Part shown: positions 15,001 through 42,660 of the stretch, one piece after another | Layout: the number at the start of each line of letters is the position of its first letter | Numbering within the stretch: position 1 is the stretch's first letter | Assembly: GCA_943704525.1 (NCBI GenBank) | Contig: CALSCQ010000817.1 | Location: forward strand, 1 to 42,756 | DNA: 42,756 nt | From: Pigoraptor vietnamica | Lineage: Eukaryota; Opisthokonta; Filasterea | Reading direction: 5' to 3' | The notes under the pieces: generated by a model | Told to the model about the DNA's origin: nothing | What the model saw: the letters and a program-made list of their open reading frames with translations, nothing else | Database searches by the model: none | Translations under genes and position numbers: made by a program

Positions 15001-18000
15001 TTGCCGCCGGCACGCACGCGTTCTAACTCATGCCCGCATATGCAGGTGCCCCGAACCCCTGCCTCAACGGCGGTGAGTGCACGGACGAGATTGACGGATA
15101 CTCGTGCGCGTGCCCTCCGGGTGTCCACGGAGCCAACTGCGAGAACATGGACGTCCCCGACACGTGCGGCATCCTTGCGAGCCCGTGCGGCTGCGAGGAC
15201 GGCGACGCCTCGTGCTCTTGCTGTGAGTATCGCCGCTCTGCCGTTGCCACGTGACCTTCGCTCAGTACAATGTCGCGGGCGCTAATTTTTTACACCCTAT
15301 TTTTTCGCAGCTCTTGCCGCGCTGTTCGACGACGGCCAGTTTATCTCGGCGACATCGCCGCTCATGCTGAACAACTTCCATTTCACTGCCGAGTTCAGCA
15401 CGACGCAGACCTCCGACGCGCTCCTCGGCGGTATGTTCCACGCCTTCGACGTCAACAAGATCAGCGGCTCGGATCTCTTCGCCGTGGCTATTGTTAACGG
15501 CCGTATCGTCGTCTATCTGAGCACGGGCACGCACATCTGCAACAAATTCACTGGCAAGTGCCCGATCACGACGGTCACTGGCCCCGTCGTGAACGACGGC
15601 GTTATGTACAAGGTCGACGTCACGCTCAAGGGACCTTTGGCGACGGTCGTCGTCAACGTGCACGGTGCCGAGACGGCCATCTTCCAGACGCAGACGTCGT
15701 ACAACTCGAGCGCCGGCGTTGCGATCAACACGGACGCCTTCACGCCGTTCTACATTGGTGGCCTCGACAACGCCAAGCGCGCCAAGTTCCCGACTCTCTT
15801 CAAGCCCCTCGGCACGTTCAGTGGCACGCTCATGTCGGTCGCGCTGAACAAGCAGGAGGTGCGTGTCGCGTGCGATATCGTGTGCCATGAGCTATGCGTG
15901 CGTGTTCCAGTTGCATAGATCTTTCGGTCTGACGAATGTTGCATATTGCCTGCAGGTCATTTCGTTTGGTGCGGGCTTCATCACGGGCGCGTCCTCCCCT
16001 CCGCCTCGCTTCGTCAACTGCCATATCATCGGAACGAGTGGGTGTCTCTCTCTTTCGCTTACTGCAACCGCGCGTGAATTGTATGCATTGGCCAATAATG
16101 TTCTTCGCCTTGTGCTCACTCCACTCTCTTCTCCCATCGCAGAGATCACGTGCCCCAAGCCGATCCTCCACGTGCGCAAGAACACGGTCAACTACATCCC
16201 AGGCGGCAGCTTTGCGAAGGTCGCCGGCGGCACTTACACGGTCGCCGGCGGTGTCGTCAAGATGTCCACGTCCGAGGCGCTTGCGACGACCGTCAACACG
16301 ATGAACATCACCATCCTCCCGCTCGCCTTCTACGACGACGTCGTGTTTGACGTGCGCGTGATGGACCTCACCGACCGCCTCTCGGGCCTGCCCAGCTACA
16401 CGAAGCCGGCCTACGCCCTGCGTCTCGGCATGTGCGGCAAGGACATTGCCCATTCGGAGTTCGACGCACTCGGCGGCTTCCTCGCCACGAACGCCATCAT
16501 CAAGTTCGCGCCGCTGGCCTCCATCGGCGGCGTGCAGCACGTGTACGCGTACAACTGGCGGTCCAAGTCGCTCGAGTCGATGTCGGCCAACATTGACGCG
16601 ACGTTCACGCGCCACACGGGCGACTACTTCGTCATCTCGATCCCCAACGCCGTCAACATGTTCGGCATTAGCGTCGACACGGGTTACCGTCCGTCCGCGA
16701 ACGGGTGGCCTGCGGGCGGCATCCCCAACTTCACCATCCAGAAGGACACGACGACCGCGTTCTCGGCGTGGTTCTGGGCGCGCTTCGGGTGCGGGCACAA
16801 GATTGTTGACGAAATCTCGGCCGCGAACGCGCAGACCCTCGCGCAGCTGCTCGAAATCCGCGGCTCGGCGGCCCCGCCGACTCTTGCGCAGGACATGCAG
16901 GCGGACGCGGACGTGGCCATGTCGCTTGTCCACGCTCTCCGCGTGACGGGACTCCCGCAGATGATTTTCCCTTACGACGCCGCTGCGACCGACTGGAACG
17001 CAGTCCTCGTGTACCGCTACGACGCGACGTCCGAGCGCTTCTATGTCTTCGACGCCAACCACCTCGGCAACGATACCCTGTACATCCAGTGGAACTCGGT
17101 CACCCGCAAGTTTTCGCCGTACCTCACGCGCTTCAAGCTTATCCGCCACTACTCGTTCAAGACGAAGCGTGTGAGCGAGCTGGACATGGAGGCGTTGCTG
17201 ACGGCGGTGAACAACAACTTTGTCGATCCCACGGCCCCGAAGGTCGTCTACGCGGCGGAGACGGCGGATCTCGTCGTGGCGCAGAACCAGAACATCGACG
17301 TGTTCGGCATTCGCGCGCTCCTGAACGTGCCCCCGGGTACCGACATTCCGCTCTACGTGCTTCCCTACACGTACGGCGTCTCCGGTCGCCCGCTCGACCA
17401 GGGCTTCACAGCCGTCGATCAGCTGTCGATGTTCTTCACCAAGACGCTCGCGGATCTCGACCAGGGTAACGACACATTCATCCTCGTCTCGACCGGCAAG
17501 TACCCGTCGAAGGCGTCCGAGCGCTGCCTCCTGACGAGCACGGACCCTGCCGTCCCCATCGGTCCCCGGCTCAACTACTACCGCCCCGGATTTGGCTACA
17601 CTATCGGCAAGCTGAGCGTGAAGCGGCCGAAGCAGCAGCTGCTGACGATCACGCTGCGGTGGAACCTGAACGACTGCGACCTCGACCTGTACGTGACGGA
17701 CCCTCAGGGGAAGATCACGTGGTACGGCAACAAGCAGGCCAACACGGCCGGCGGCGGCAAGCTCGTCACGGACAACATCGACGGCTACGGCCCGGAGACG
17801 TTCGTGTGGACGCAGCCGGCGGTCGCGAACTCGCGGCTCTTCGGCAAGTACGGCATCCAGGTGCAGTACTTCAGCGATGATAAGGCCGTGGACGGGGCGG
17901 CTCCGCGCCTCGTGCCCTTCACAATAACGATCCGCGAGGGCAACACTGTCATGACGAGGATCTCGGACTTTGCGTCCACCGCCAACGCCACGGCGACCGG

Positions 18001-18049
18001 CCTGTTCACGGGTCCGTCGTACTCGGGCCCTTACTACTACACCGTGTAA
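9050..18049 (+). CDS. Secreted laminin-like multidomain extracellular protein
   Basis: Exons: 9050-11127, 11239-11970, 12083-13463, 13586-14273, 14357-14471, 14546-14652, 14740-14964, 15046-15222, 15311-15858, 15956-16037, 16143-18049. Total 8040 nt, 2679 aa, phases consistent. Start chosen because [20 protein letters not shown] is a classical signal peptide. Residues 22-450 are unrecognised beta-rich sequence. About 470-622 is an LN-like jellyroll that leads, as in laminins, through [20 protein letters not shown] into laminin-EGF repeats (CxCNGH and ERC-x-GFYGD motifs, about 623-1520). CEPCPDCVR then opens a short coiled coil (about 1533-1585). About six EGF modules follow (1586-1820), then a LamG-like domain (1835-2040). 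A C-terminal half holds a possible degenerate C39-like fold (about 2260-2370) and a DUF2135-like domain (about 2545-2610, [20 protein letters not shown]). No membrane anchor is seen, so it is probably a matrix or cell-coat protein. Confidence 0.88.
10402..10917 (+). other. LN-like (laminin N-terminal) domain segment
   Basis: Residues about 450-622 of the laminin-like protein show a jellyroll-like pattern: [45 protein letters not shown], then [11 protein letters not shown] placed directly before the first laminin-EGF cysteine. Animal laminins and netrins show the same order, with a YY..I.DI..GG strand just before the CxCNGHA of LE1. The domain is shorter and divergent, so this is a likely but not certain LN homologue. 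Confidence 0.55.
10918..13950 (+). other. Tandem laminin-type EGF (LE) repeats
   Basis: About ten cysteine-rich modules are spread over exons 1-4 (introns excluded). Recognisable starts are [88 protein letters not shown] and CFKCDCNGQ. Ends such as [23 protein letters not shown] and [14 protein letters not shown] are the usual fourth-loop signature. Several modules carry long insertions compared with the 50-60 residues usual in animals, notably the one at about 12960-13340. Confidence 0.85.
13930..14150 (+). other. CPDC hinge and short coiled coil
   Basis: After the last LE module the protein reads CEPCPDCVR and then about 50 residues of heptad-like helix ([17 protein letters not shown] ... 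[20 protein letters not shown]). Animal laminin chains go from LE repeats into their long coiled coil through a similar C-P-x-C pair. Here the helix is only a small fraction of the roughly 550 residues usual in laminins. Confidence 0.6.
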
Positions 18050-18707
18050 GCGCGCGGTGCGGCCAACTGCGGCGTCCGTTTGGAGGGGGAGCGTCGTATG
18101 TCTGCTGGCTGAGCGGTCTTCGTGGACCGGCAATCGGGACTTGGCGTCGCCTCCGCCTCTCGCTCCTGCGTATGCGCGTGCTCGCGCGTGTTTTACCTCC
18201 GCTTTAACAACGCGGCGTTCTTATGTGTGTGCGTATCTTTTGTCGTATTTTGAAATCTCTCTCTCTCTTGATGTCCTGTCGTCAATTTTCTTTCTGCGGC
18301 CGTGCGCGAATTCGCGTCTCTGCCTTTGCGCGTGCCGCACAAAAACCAAAGCACCATAAAAGCACTCGGTGAGGTCCAAACACGGCCTCCGAGGAACGAA
18401 AAATGTTGTGCCGACCAACTTGGAAGGGGGAACAGTCGGTGTGATGATTGCAGATAGCAAAATGGGGTTGTGTGTGGTGTGGGTGTGCGTGCGTGTGTAC
18501 GTGCATGTGCGTGCGCGCGTGTGTGTGCGTGCGTGTGTACGTGCCTGTGTGCATGCGCGTGTGTGTGCGCGTGCGCGTGTGTGTGGTGGATAACTGAAAC
18601 AGCAATGGAGGCATGTGGCATACATTCGCTACGGACGACCTGCGCCAGCGCGGGCCGTCGTCCTCAAAACGCACGAGCAAAACACAGATTAAAAAAAAGA
18701 ATTCCTT
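18050..18707. other. Convergent intergenic region with GT-rich low-complexity tract
   Basis: The region holds the 3' UTRs of the laminin-like gene (+) and the CnoX-like gene (-). At 18477-18590 there is a degenerate GTGC/GTGT tract. A CATAAA-like hexamer at about 18354 could serve polyadenylation of the laminin-like transcript, but no canonical AATAAA was seen in either orientation. No coding sequence was recognised. Confidence 0.5.
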
Positions 18708-21215
18708 TCAAATGAACCAAATGTTGCTGAACCGCTTTCGACCGGCGACGACGGCGGGATTGTCAGACCCAAGAGCCTCGAAGAAGCGCAAGAGCATGCG
18801 GCGGCCCGCTGCAAGTGTGGCACATGTGTGTACATCAATATTGTGCTTGCAGGGCGGAGCGTGTGGTGCGTGTTGATGTGTGCGGTGATGTGCGCGCGTG
18901 TGTGGGTGGGAGTGCACACCACGAACAATTTTTTTTTTCTCCCGCGAGAACGCAGTGCGTGCACGTGAGCCCACCCTCGTTGTTCCACTTCTTGTCCTTC
19001 TTGATGAGCGCAAGCACCTCATCGATCTGCACAGAGGGGGGCGGGGGGGGGGGGGGGGGGGGGGGGGGGGGTGGTTGTTACCAAGGGACGACAACATTGC
19101 CACACACACGCGCAGACACAGTGCGTGAAACAGACGCGAGTCTCAAAAAGACAGCCAGGGTAATGCCCCTCAAGAGCCAGCTGCCCGACACAGAAATTCT
19201 TCGCCGCACGCACCGCCTTCTCGTGCGCCCCGGCCACAAAGAGCGCGCGCGCGTGACGCAGCCACACGTCCATGTTCGACTCTTCCTTCGCGCGCAGTGC
19301 GGCCAGTTGGTCTGCGGGTACGTCGCCAGACGCCTCCCCCACGAGGTCCAGCGCCGCCTGCGCCTGCCGCACTTCGGGAAGCGCCAGTTCGGGCACATAG
19401 TTCTTCTTGATGTCCTCCATTGTCTTGCGGGCGTCGTCCACGCGGCCGAGAGCGAGGAAGGCGCGACCTGCGCGTTCAATGCACGAAAGCCGCGTGAGTG
19501 AGTGTGGAGGAGTAAGTTGAGATGGTGCTACTCGCGTCCGAGGCGGAAAGTGTCGCCTCAACAAGGGGCAAGAGCGTGCGCCCAGTGTTTTACATAAGTG
19601 GGGGCGACTATCTGTGTATCGAAATGCCACCAACACGACTGTTGCACACGCCCACTCACAGCGGCCCGCGAGGGCGATGGCCTTGTGCGGCATTGTCGCG
19701 TCCTTGTGGCTGTACAGCTTGGCGTACGCAGCCTCCGCAGCACTGCGGGGACGAATGAAAGCGCGGTCAATGTGACGGAAGGAACAGCGGTCCAGTGGGT
19801 AGTAGTGCAGAGGGAGAATCGACATCGCAATAAAGTGAAAATCGATATGCGAATCCACTTCGACCATGCTCTGGCAACATCCGCGGGCCACTTCTCTGCC
19901 ATTTCGCTGCCATTTCTTCCGTCGGCCACCCACCGCGCGTCCTTGTCGCGGTCGAGCAGGCGCGCTGCGTCCGCGAGTGACTCGATGAGGTCGTCCTTCA
20001 TCCCGAAAGCGCGGCGCAGCTGCTGCACAAACGTGGCCTGGACACCGCTGGGGATGGCGTCACGTGACTGGTGGACGTAGAGCGGCTGCAGGCGCCCGTC
20101 GTCGTTGCGCAGTAGCACCGCCGGGAGGCTTGGAATGCGCATGGCCTGACAGAGAGAGAGAAGAAGGGGGTCAGAGTGCCCGAGACGCACATGTCGGATC
20201 AGCCTGCATCACCGGCGTGTGTCCACTAGACAGAGGCAGAGAGAGAGAGAGAGAAGGAGGGGGTTAGAGTGCAGGCGTGTGTGCCACCACACGAGGGTCG
20301 GTCTGTTTCGGCGTGGCCACTAATTGACAAGCGATAGACAGACAGAGACATCGCTCCCTGTGACAAGCAGATGGAGAGAGTGGCCATTAGTTACACAGCG
20401 CAGACACTCAAGAGGCGCACACGCACCTGGGCAAGCTGTAGCTGCGTGTCGCAGTTGAGCCTCGCAAGAAGGAAGCGCCCCTCCCCCTGCAGCGCAAGCT
20501 TCTCGAGACGCGCACCCAACTCTTGGGCCGACGGCGCCCGCGCCGAGAAGGCGTAAATGAGAACGGGCGCGGGACTGCAAAGGCACGGCACATGCGAATG
20601 GGTAACGCGTAACAGCGACGCCCAACACAACACAGGTAACCGTACAATAGACGCAGCCGTTCGAAATTTCGTGCGTGCGCGAGCATGCGCGTGCGAGTGC
20701 GTGTGTCGTAGTGTATATGCTCGAAAGCGCGTGTTAGGGGGGGGGGGGAACACATGCATCCAAGTGCCCCGTATCAATAATCACGCAAGAAAGCACACTG
20801 TGCGACGCCCGCGCACGCACCTCTGCATGATGCCCTGCGCCGTTTGCGCCGTCATGTCCACAACCACCGGCGGCGGCGACCCGGGCGTTCGACCGAGCGC
20901 ATCCCCCTGCCCGCGCTGTGCATTATGTGCTGAATTTGGAGCCCCTTGTGTCGGCTGGTGCTGTGGCGGCATCTGTCCACGCCCAGCACCGCTGGGCGGC
21001 ACCCCGGCACCGCGCGCCCCCGTGGAGAGAGCACGGAGTTCGCATGTGCGCGGAATCCGTGTGTGAGTGTGAAGTGGCGGATGTGAAGGGTGCGCGTGCA
21101 CGACGGCTCGCGTGAGGGACTGAGCTGGGGAGAGTGTGCGCGAGATTGCGCGTGCGCCTGAGCCTGTAACGAGGCGCGCGACGGTGGAAGGGACCGACGC
21201 CATCGCGGAGAACAC
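18708..21215 (-). CDS. cnoX: Mitochondrial thioredoxin-TPR chaperedoxin (CnoX/YbbN family)
   Basis: Seven exons, 5' to 3': 20821-21215, 20427-20574, 19934-20145, 19660-19742, 19214-19467, 18975-19026, 18708-18808. Total 1245 nt, 414 aa, all phases consistent. Residues 1-66 are Arg/Ser/Ala-rich and end in LRALSTGARGAG, a typical mitochondrial presequence. A thioredoxin-like fold follows (about 113-225: VLIYAFSARAPS, LLARLNCDTQLQLAQAMRIPSLPAVLL, with the cis-Pro of IPSLPA). A TPR region (about 250-400) ends with WNNEAGRRMLLRFFEALGSD and NPAVVAGRKRFSNIWF, the YbbN C-terminal signature. The CxxC is absent: SARAPS stands at the active-site loop. Bacterial CnoX protects oxidised proteins and passes them to GroEL and DnaK; a matrix chaperone role with Hsp60/Hsp70 is inferred. 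MFSAMAS at 21215 or MAS at 21203 are both possible starts. Confidence 0.9.
19043..19071 (+). repeat. G29 homopolymer (C29 in the CnoX transcript)
   Basis: Twenty-nine G on the plus strand. On the sense strand of the CnoX-like gene it is poly-C, ending 14 bases before the acceptor of the exon at 19026, where the polypyrimidine tract belongs. The DNA could form G-quadruplex or i-motif structure, and its length may be uncertain through sequencing error. Confidence 0.9.
20236..20254 (+). repeat. (AG)n run in CnoX intron
   Basis: Short AG dinucleotide run within the intron 20146-20426 of the CnoX-like gene. A second AG run abuts the acceptor at about 20149-20162, where it reads CT on the sense strand and forms the polypyrimidine tract. 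Confidence 0.8.
20737..20748 (+). repeat. G12 homopolymer in CnoX intron 1
   Basis: Twelve G in the intron 20575-20820, reading poly-C on the sense strand. It lies in the donor half of the intron, so unlike the G29 tract it is not placed at an acceptor. Confidence 0.85.
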
Positions 21216-21609
21216 ACTGCAAGACGCGTGCGGTGGGGTTCAAACTAATGAAAGACGCGCAGCGATACGCCCGTGTGTGTGCCGTGAACGTTTTGTGTGC
21301 GCTCACCTCCAGGTGACGGTGAATTGGCGTGTGTCACGTGACCGATCAGCTGGCGAACACAAATCGATGAGACCGCTTGCCGATTTGTGCATGTTGCCCT
21401 CTGCTCTGGCTGTGCGTGCGAGCGCCTGTGCGTGCCCGTGTGTGTCCGTGTGCGTGCGTGCGTGTAAGTGTGCGGGTGTAAGTGTGCGTGTGTAACTGTG
21501 CGTGTGTAAGTGTGTGTGTGCCTGTGTGTGTGTTGCCGCCGTTGCAGTTGAGAATTCCGGGTGTGGGCGCCTGTGCGCCGTCTTCCGGCCGAAGAGTGCA
21601 CAGGGGAAA
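21216..21609. promoter_or_regulatory. Compact divergent promoter region
   Basis: These 394 bases lie between the start codons of the CnoX-like gene (-) and the 250-aa gene (+), so both promoters and 5' UTRs must fit here, if the start calls are right. A GTGTAA(C/G)TGTGCGT-like motif recurs several times at about 21440-21530. No TATA box was seen. Whether the two genes are co-regulated cannot be told. Confidence 0.5.
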
Positions 21610-21985
21610 ATGGTCGTGACGTTGCTTAGCGGCTCGCGGACGATTGGACACGTCTCTTTGTACGATGCATCGCTGCAAGGTGTGTTCGTACACGACCTGC
21701 GCTTCAGTTGCGCGCTATGCCTTGTACCGCGTTGTGCCAACACTTACTATGCGGATGATGCTTATTCACCGGCTGTCTGTCACTGCAGTCGTTGTGCGCC
21801 TCGATGACCCCCTGCGTGGCGTCGGTGGCATCACAACGGCGAAGACAGACCTTCTCTCGCTGTGTTTCTATCTCGATACGCTCTACCGACGACCTACGGT
21901 ACGCGCTCGTTTCCTTACATTTGTGGGGAAATTGAATACGGACGAAGCCGCTGTGTCTGTTGTGTGCATGTACGCGGGTTATAGC

Positions 21986-22017
<32 letters not shown>

Positions 22018-22413
22018 TGTGTATGCGTGTGTGTGTGCGTGTGTGTCTGTGTGTATGTCTGTGTGTATGTGTGTGTGTGTGTGCGTGTGGTGTGTGTGCG
22101 CGCGCACGTGTGTGTCTGCCGTGCGTGCGCACGTGCTTCTGCGTGCGCGACACACCGTGCCATTGACATTGGACACTCGGCGCTGCGTAGACGCGGCCGA
22201 ATGACCCCGCGGTGGAAGAGACGATTGAGAAGATAGTCGAAATACTGCAAAAGCTGCCGAACCAGCCGTCGTTTAAGGTGGGACTGCACTGAGGGGCACA
22301 CGTGCACATCCCCGCACAGCCGCACCTTCTACTGCCTTTCGCACATACGCGTAAACATGTATACACACCAGGGCACGTACGCCCGCAGGCACACACACAC
22401 GCACAAATATAAA

Positions 22414-22445
<32 letters not shown>

Positions 22446-23244
22446 TTCAGTTACGACAGCTCAACAACTCGCGTCCCATGCAGACGTACCTTGAGCAGTC
22501 TGGCGTGTCGTCGCTTTGCCCGCGCGTGTCAGAGAAGGTCGGCGCACAGTTTGACCCCAATGCCATGCGATTTGAAGGTGTGTGTTGGCTGTGTGCGCGG
22601 AGGCATGTCGGACGCGTGACTCTCTCTTGCGTTCGTGCGTTACTCTTCTGCCCACTGACGCGCGCTATTCACCCGGTTGTTCCCACATGCGAACGGCATC
22701 ATGCGTTTTCTACAATGTGTTTTGAATGTGTCAGGCAGTGTGTGCGGAGGCGTGTCGGACACGGGACTCTCCCTTGCGCTCTTGCGCACGTGCGTCTCTT
22801 GACACGATGACGCGCGCTGTTCCAAATGCGAAGTGCGCAAGTTGCGTCGTGTGTTTTCAGTGTGTTTTTCCAATGTGTCAGGCCGTGGGTGCTTGAGTGC
22901 GTCTAGTTCGCATGCGTTAACTGCATTCTTACGTGTGTGCACATGCACGCAGACTACCTTGGGAATGTCGGCCTCCTCAACCAAGTGACAGTGCTGTGCA
23001 ACCAGCTCCGCAACGACGCACACACGCTCGAAAACCACAAGTACATGGCCCACCAGCTTGCGCTGCTTTATGTGGGTCCTGTCGATTTTTTTGCGCATGT
23101 GCCCACGCGGGATGTTCATGCACGTAAGCACGCACACACGCACGAACACGCACTGAAAAACACTCACACACACACACACACACACACATACACACACACA
23201 CACACACAAGCACACACACACACACAAGCACACAGAGACAAACA

Positions 23245-23276
<32 letters not shown>

Positions 23277-23713
23277 GCACGCACATACACACGCGCGCAA
23301 CAACAACAACAAACAAACAAACACACACTAAACCGCTCTCATCCCCTCAGCAATCCGTGGGCACTGCAGGGCCCCCACTCGATCAATTCAAAAAGATCAT
23401 CGAGTCGCAGTTTGACGCCATCAAGCAATCGACCTCCAGCGGAAGCCCACCACACCTCACACCCGAGCAAATCCATTGGTGCGTTGTGTGCACTATCGCG
23501 CGCGCATGCATCTTCGCAGGCACTCTTGTGAACACACTGACACATGCGCGCATGCGTTCGCGTCACACGTGCTCGGTTGCTCACGGAGAACTGGACCGCA
23601 GGCTGGACGGTCTCGTGGCAAACATTCTCGCGATTATCAACGCGCTGCCGGAGCCGCTCATCGATCCCTTCCAGCCACTCATTGCCGCCATGCAATCGGA
23701 CCCCGTAATGTAA
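21610..23713 (+). CDS. Unrecognised 250-aa helical protein
   Basis: Exons: 21610-21679, 21789-21898, 22191-22277, 22451-22577, 22953-23071, 23351-23478, 23602-23713. Total 753 nt, 250 aa plus stop; all six junctions keep one frame, which is strong evidence that the gene is real. The first two exons are the weakest part: the ATG at 21610 is the only in-frame start I can defend. The protein is soluble-looking and mostly helical, with segments such as TDLLSLCFYLDTLYRR, VEETIEKIVEILQKLPNQPS, LLNQVTVLCNQLRNDAHTLE, LDQFKKIIESQFDAIKQS and LDGLVANILAIINALPEPLI. There is no signal peptide, membrane segment, zinc motif or catalytic signature. I do not recognise the family. Its start lies 395 bases from the CnoX-like start on the other strand. 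Confidence 0.75.
21986..22113 (+). repeat. (TG)n microsatellite upstream of exon 3 of the 250-aa gene
   Basis: TG repeats with ATG, CTG and CGTG interruptions lie in intron 21899-22190. They read UG in the transcript and are complementary to the CA run at 22388-22445 in the next intron. Confidence 0.9.
22388..22445 (+). repeat. (CA)n microsatellite downstream of exon 3 of the 250-aa gene
   Basis: CA repeats in intron 22278-22450 run up to the acceptor (ACACATTCAG). They take the place of a normal polypyrimidine tract. Confidence 0.9.
23161..23285 (+). repeat. (CA)n-(CG)n-(CGCA)n microsatellite in intron 5 of the 250-aa gene
   Basis: CA units, with AAGCACA interruptions, pass into a short CG run and CGCA units, then an ACA-rich stretch to about 23330. 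It lies within intron 23072-23350. Confidence 0.9.
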
Positions 23714-24082
23714 TAGGCGCGTGCGACTACACTGGCGTGCGTGATTGTGCGTGCGTGCGTGCGTGTGCGTGTGTGTGCGTTGGACTATACGGCCTCGCTT
23801 GCCTTTGTTTTTTCCAAAGCCTAACAAATCAAGGGCGCAAACGACTTTCTGCAACGGATGCACTTTGTTCAGGAAGCACGCAGTATCACGCACGCGCATG
23901 CGCACACGCACACTCACACACAACACTTACACATACACAACGACACCACGCGCGCACTATTGATGGTGCGGCACACAAAGTTACAACAAGTGTCGAAGAC
24001 ACCGTGCGACAATGCGGCCGGGCGGATGCACAGCAAAAGCCACAACAATCGATTGTTTCTCTGGTGACCAAACGACGCAACG
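23714..24082. other. Convergent intergenic region
   Basis: Only 369 bases separate the stop of the 250-aa gene (+) and the stop of UBR4 (-), so the two 3' UTRs must share or overlap here. A GTGC/GTGT run lies at 23742-23780 and CA-rich sequence at 23890-23940. No canonical AATAAA was seen on either strand, and no coding sequence. Confidence 0.5.
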
Positions 24083-42473
<18,391 letters not shown>

Positions 42474-42660
42474 CTGGATGCAACACCAAAGACATCAGCA
42501 TATACATACGCACGCACACACGCGCACGCACTCACATACACACGCACTCACATACACGCACTCACATACACGCACACACACACACACACATGCACACGCA
42601 CACACACACACGCACACGCACACACACACGCACGCACGCACACGCACACAAACACAAACA

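Noticed and set aside
15830-18133. Open minus-strand frame of 767 codons
   Set aside because: Antisense to the last exons of the laminin-like gene, with Arg/Val/Glu/Asp-rich composition typical of a shadow frame and crossing two spliced introns.
18708-21215. Bacterial contamination as the source of the CnoX-like gene
   Set aside because: Six GT..AG introns with consistent phases and a mitochondrial presequence show that it is a nuclear eukaryotic gene.
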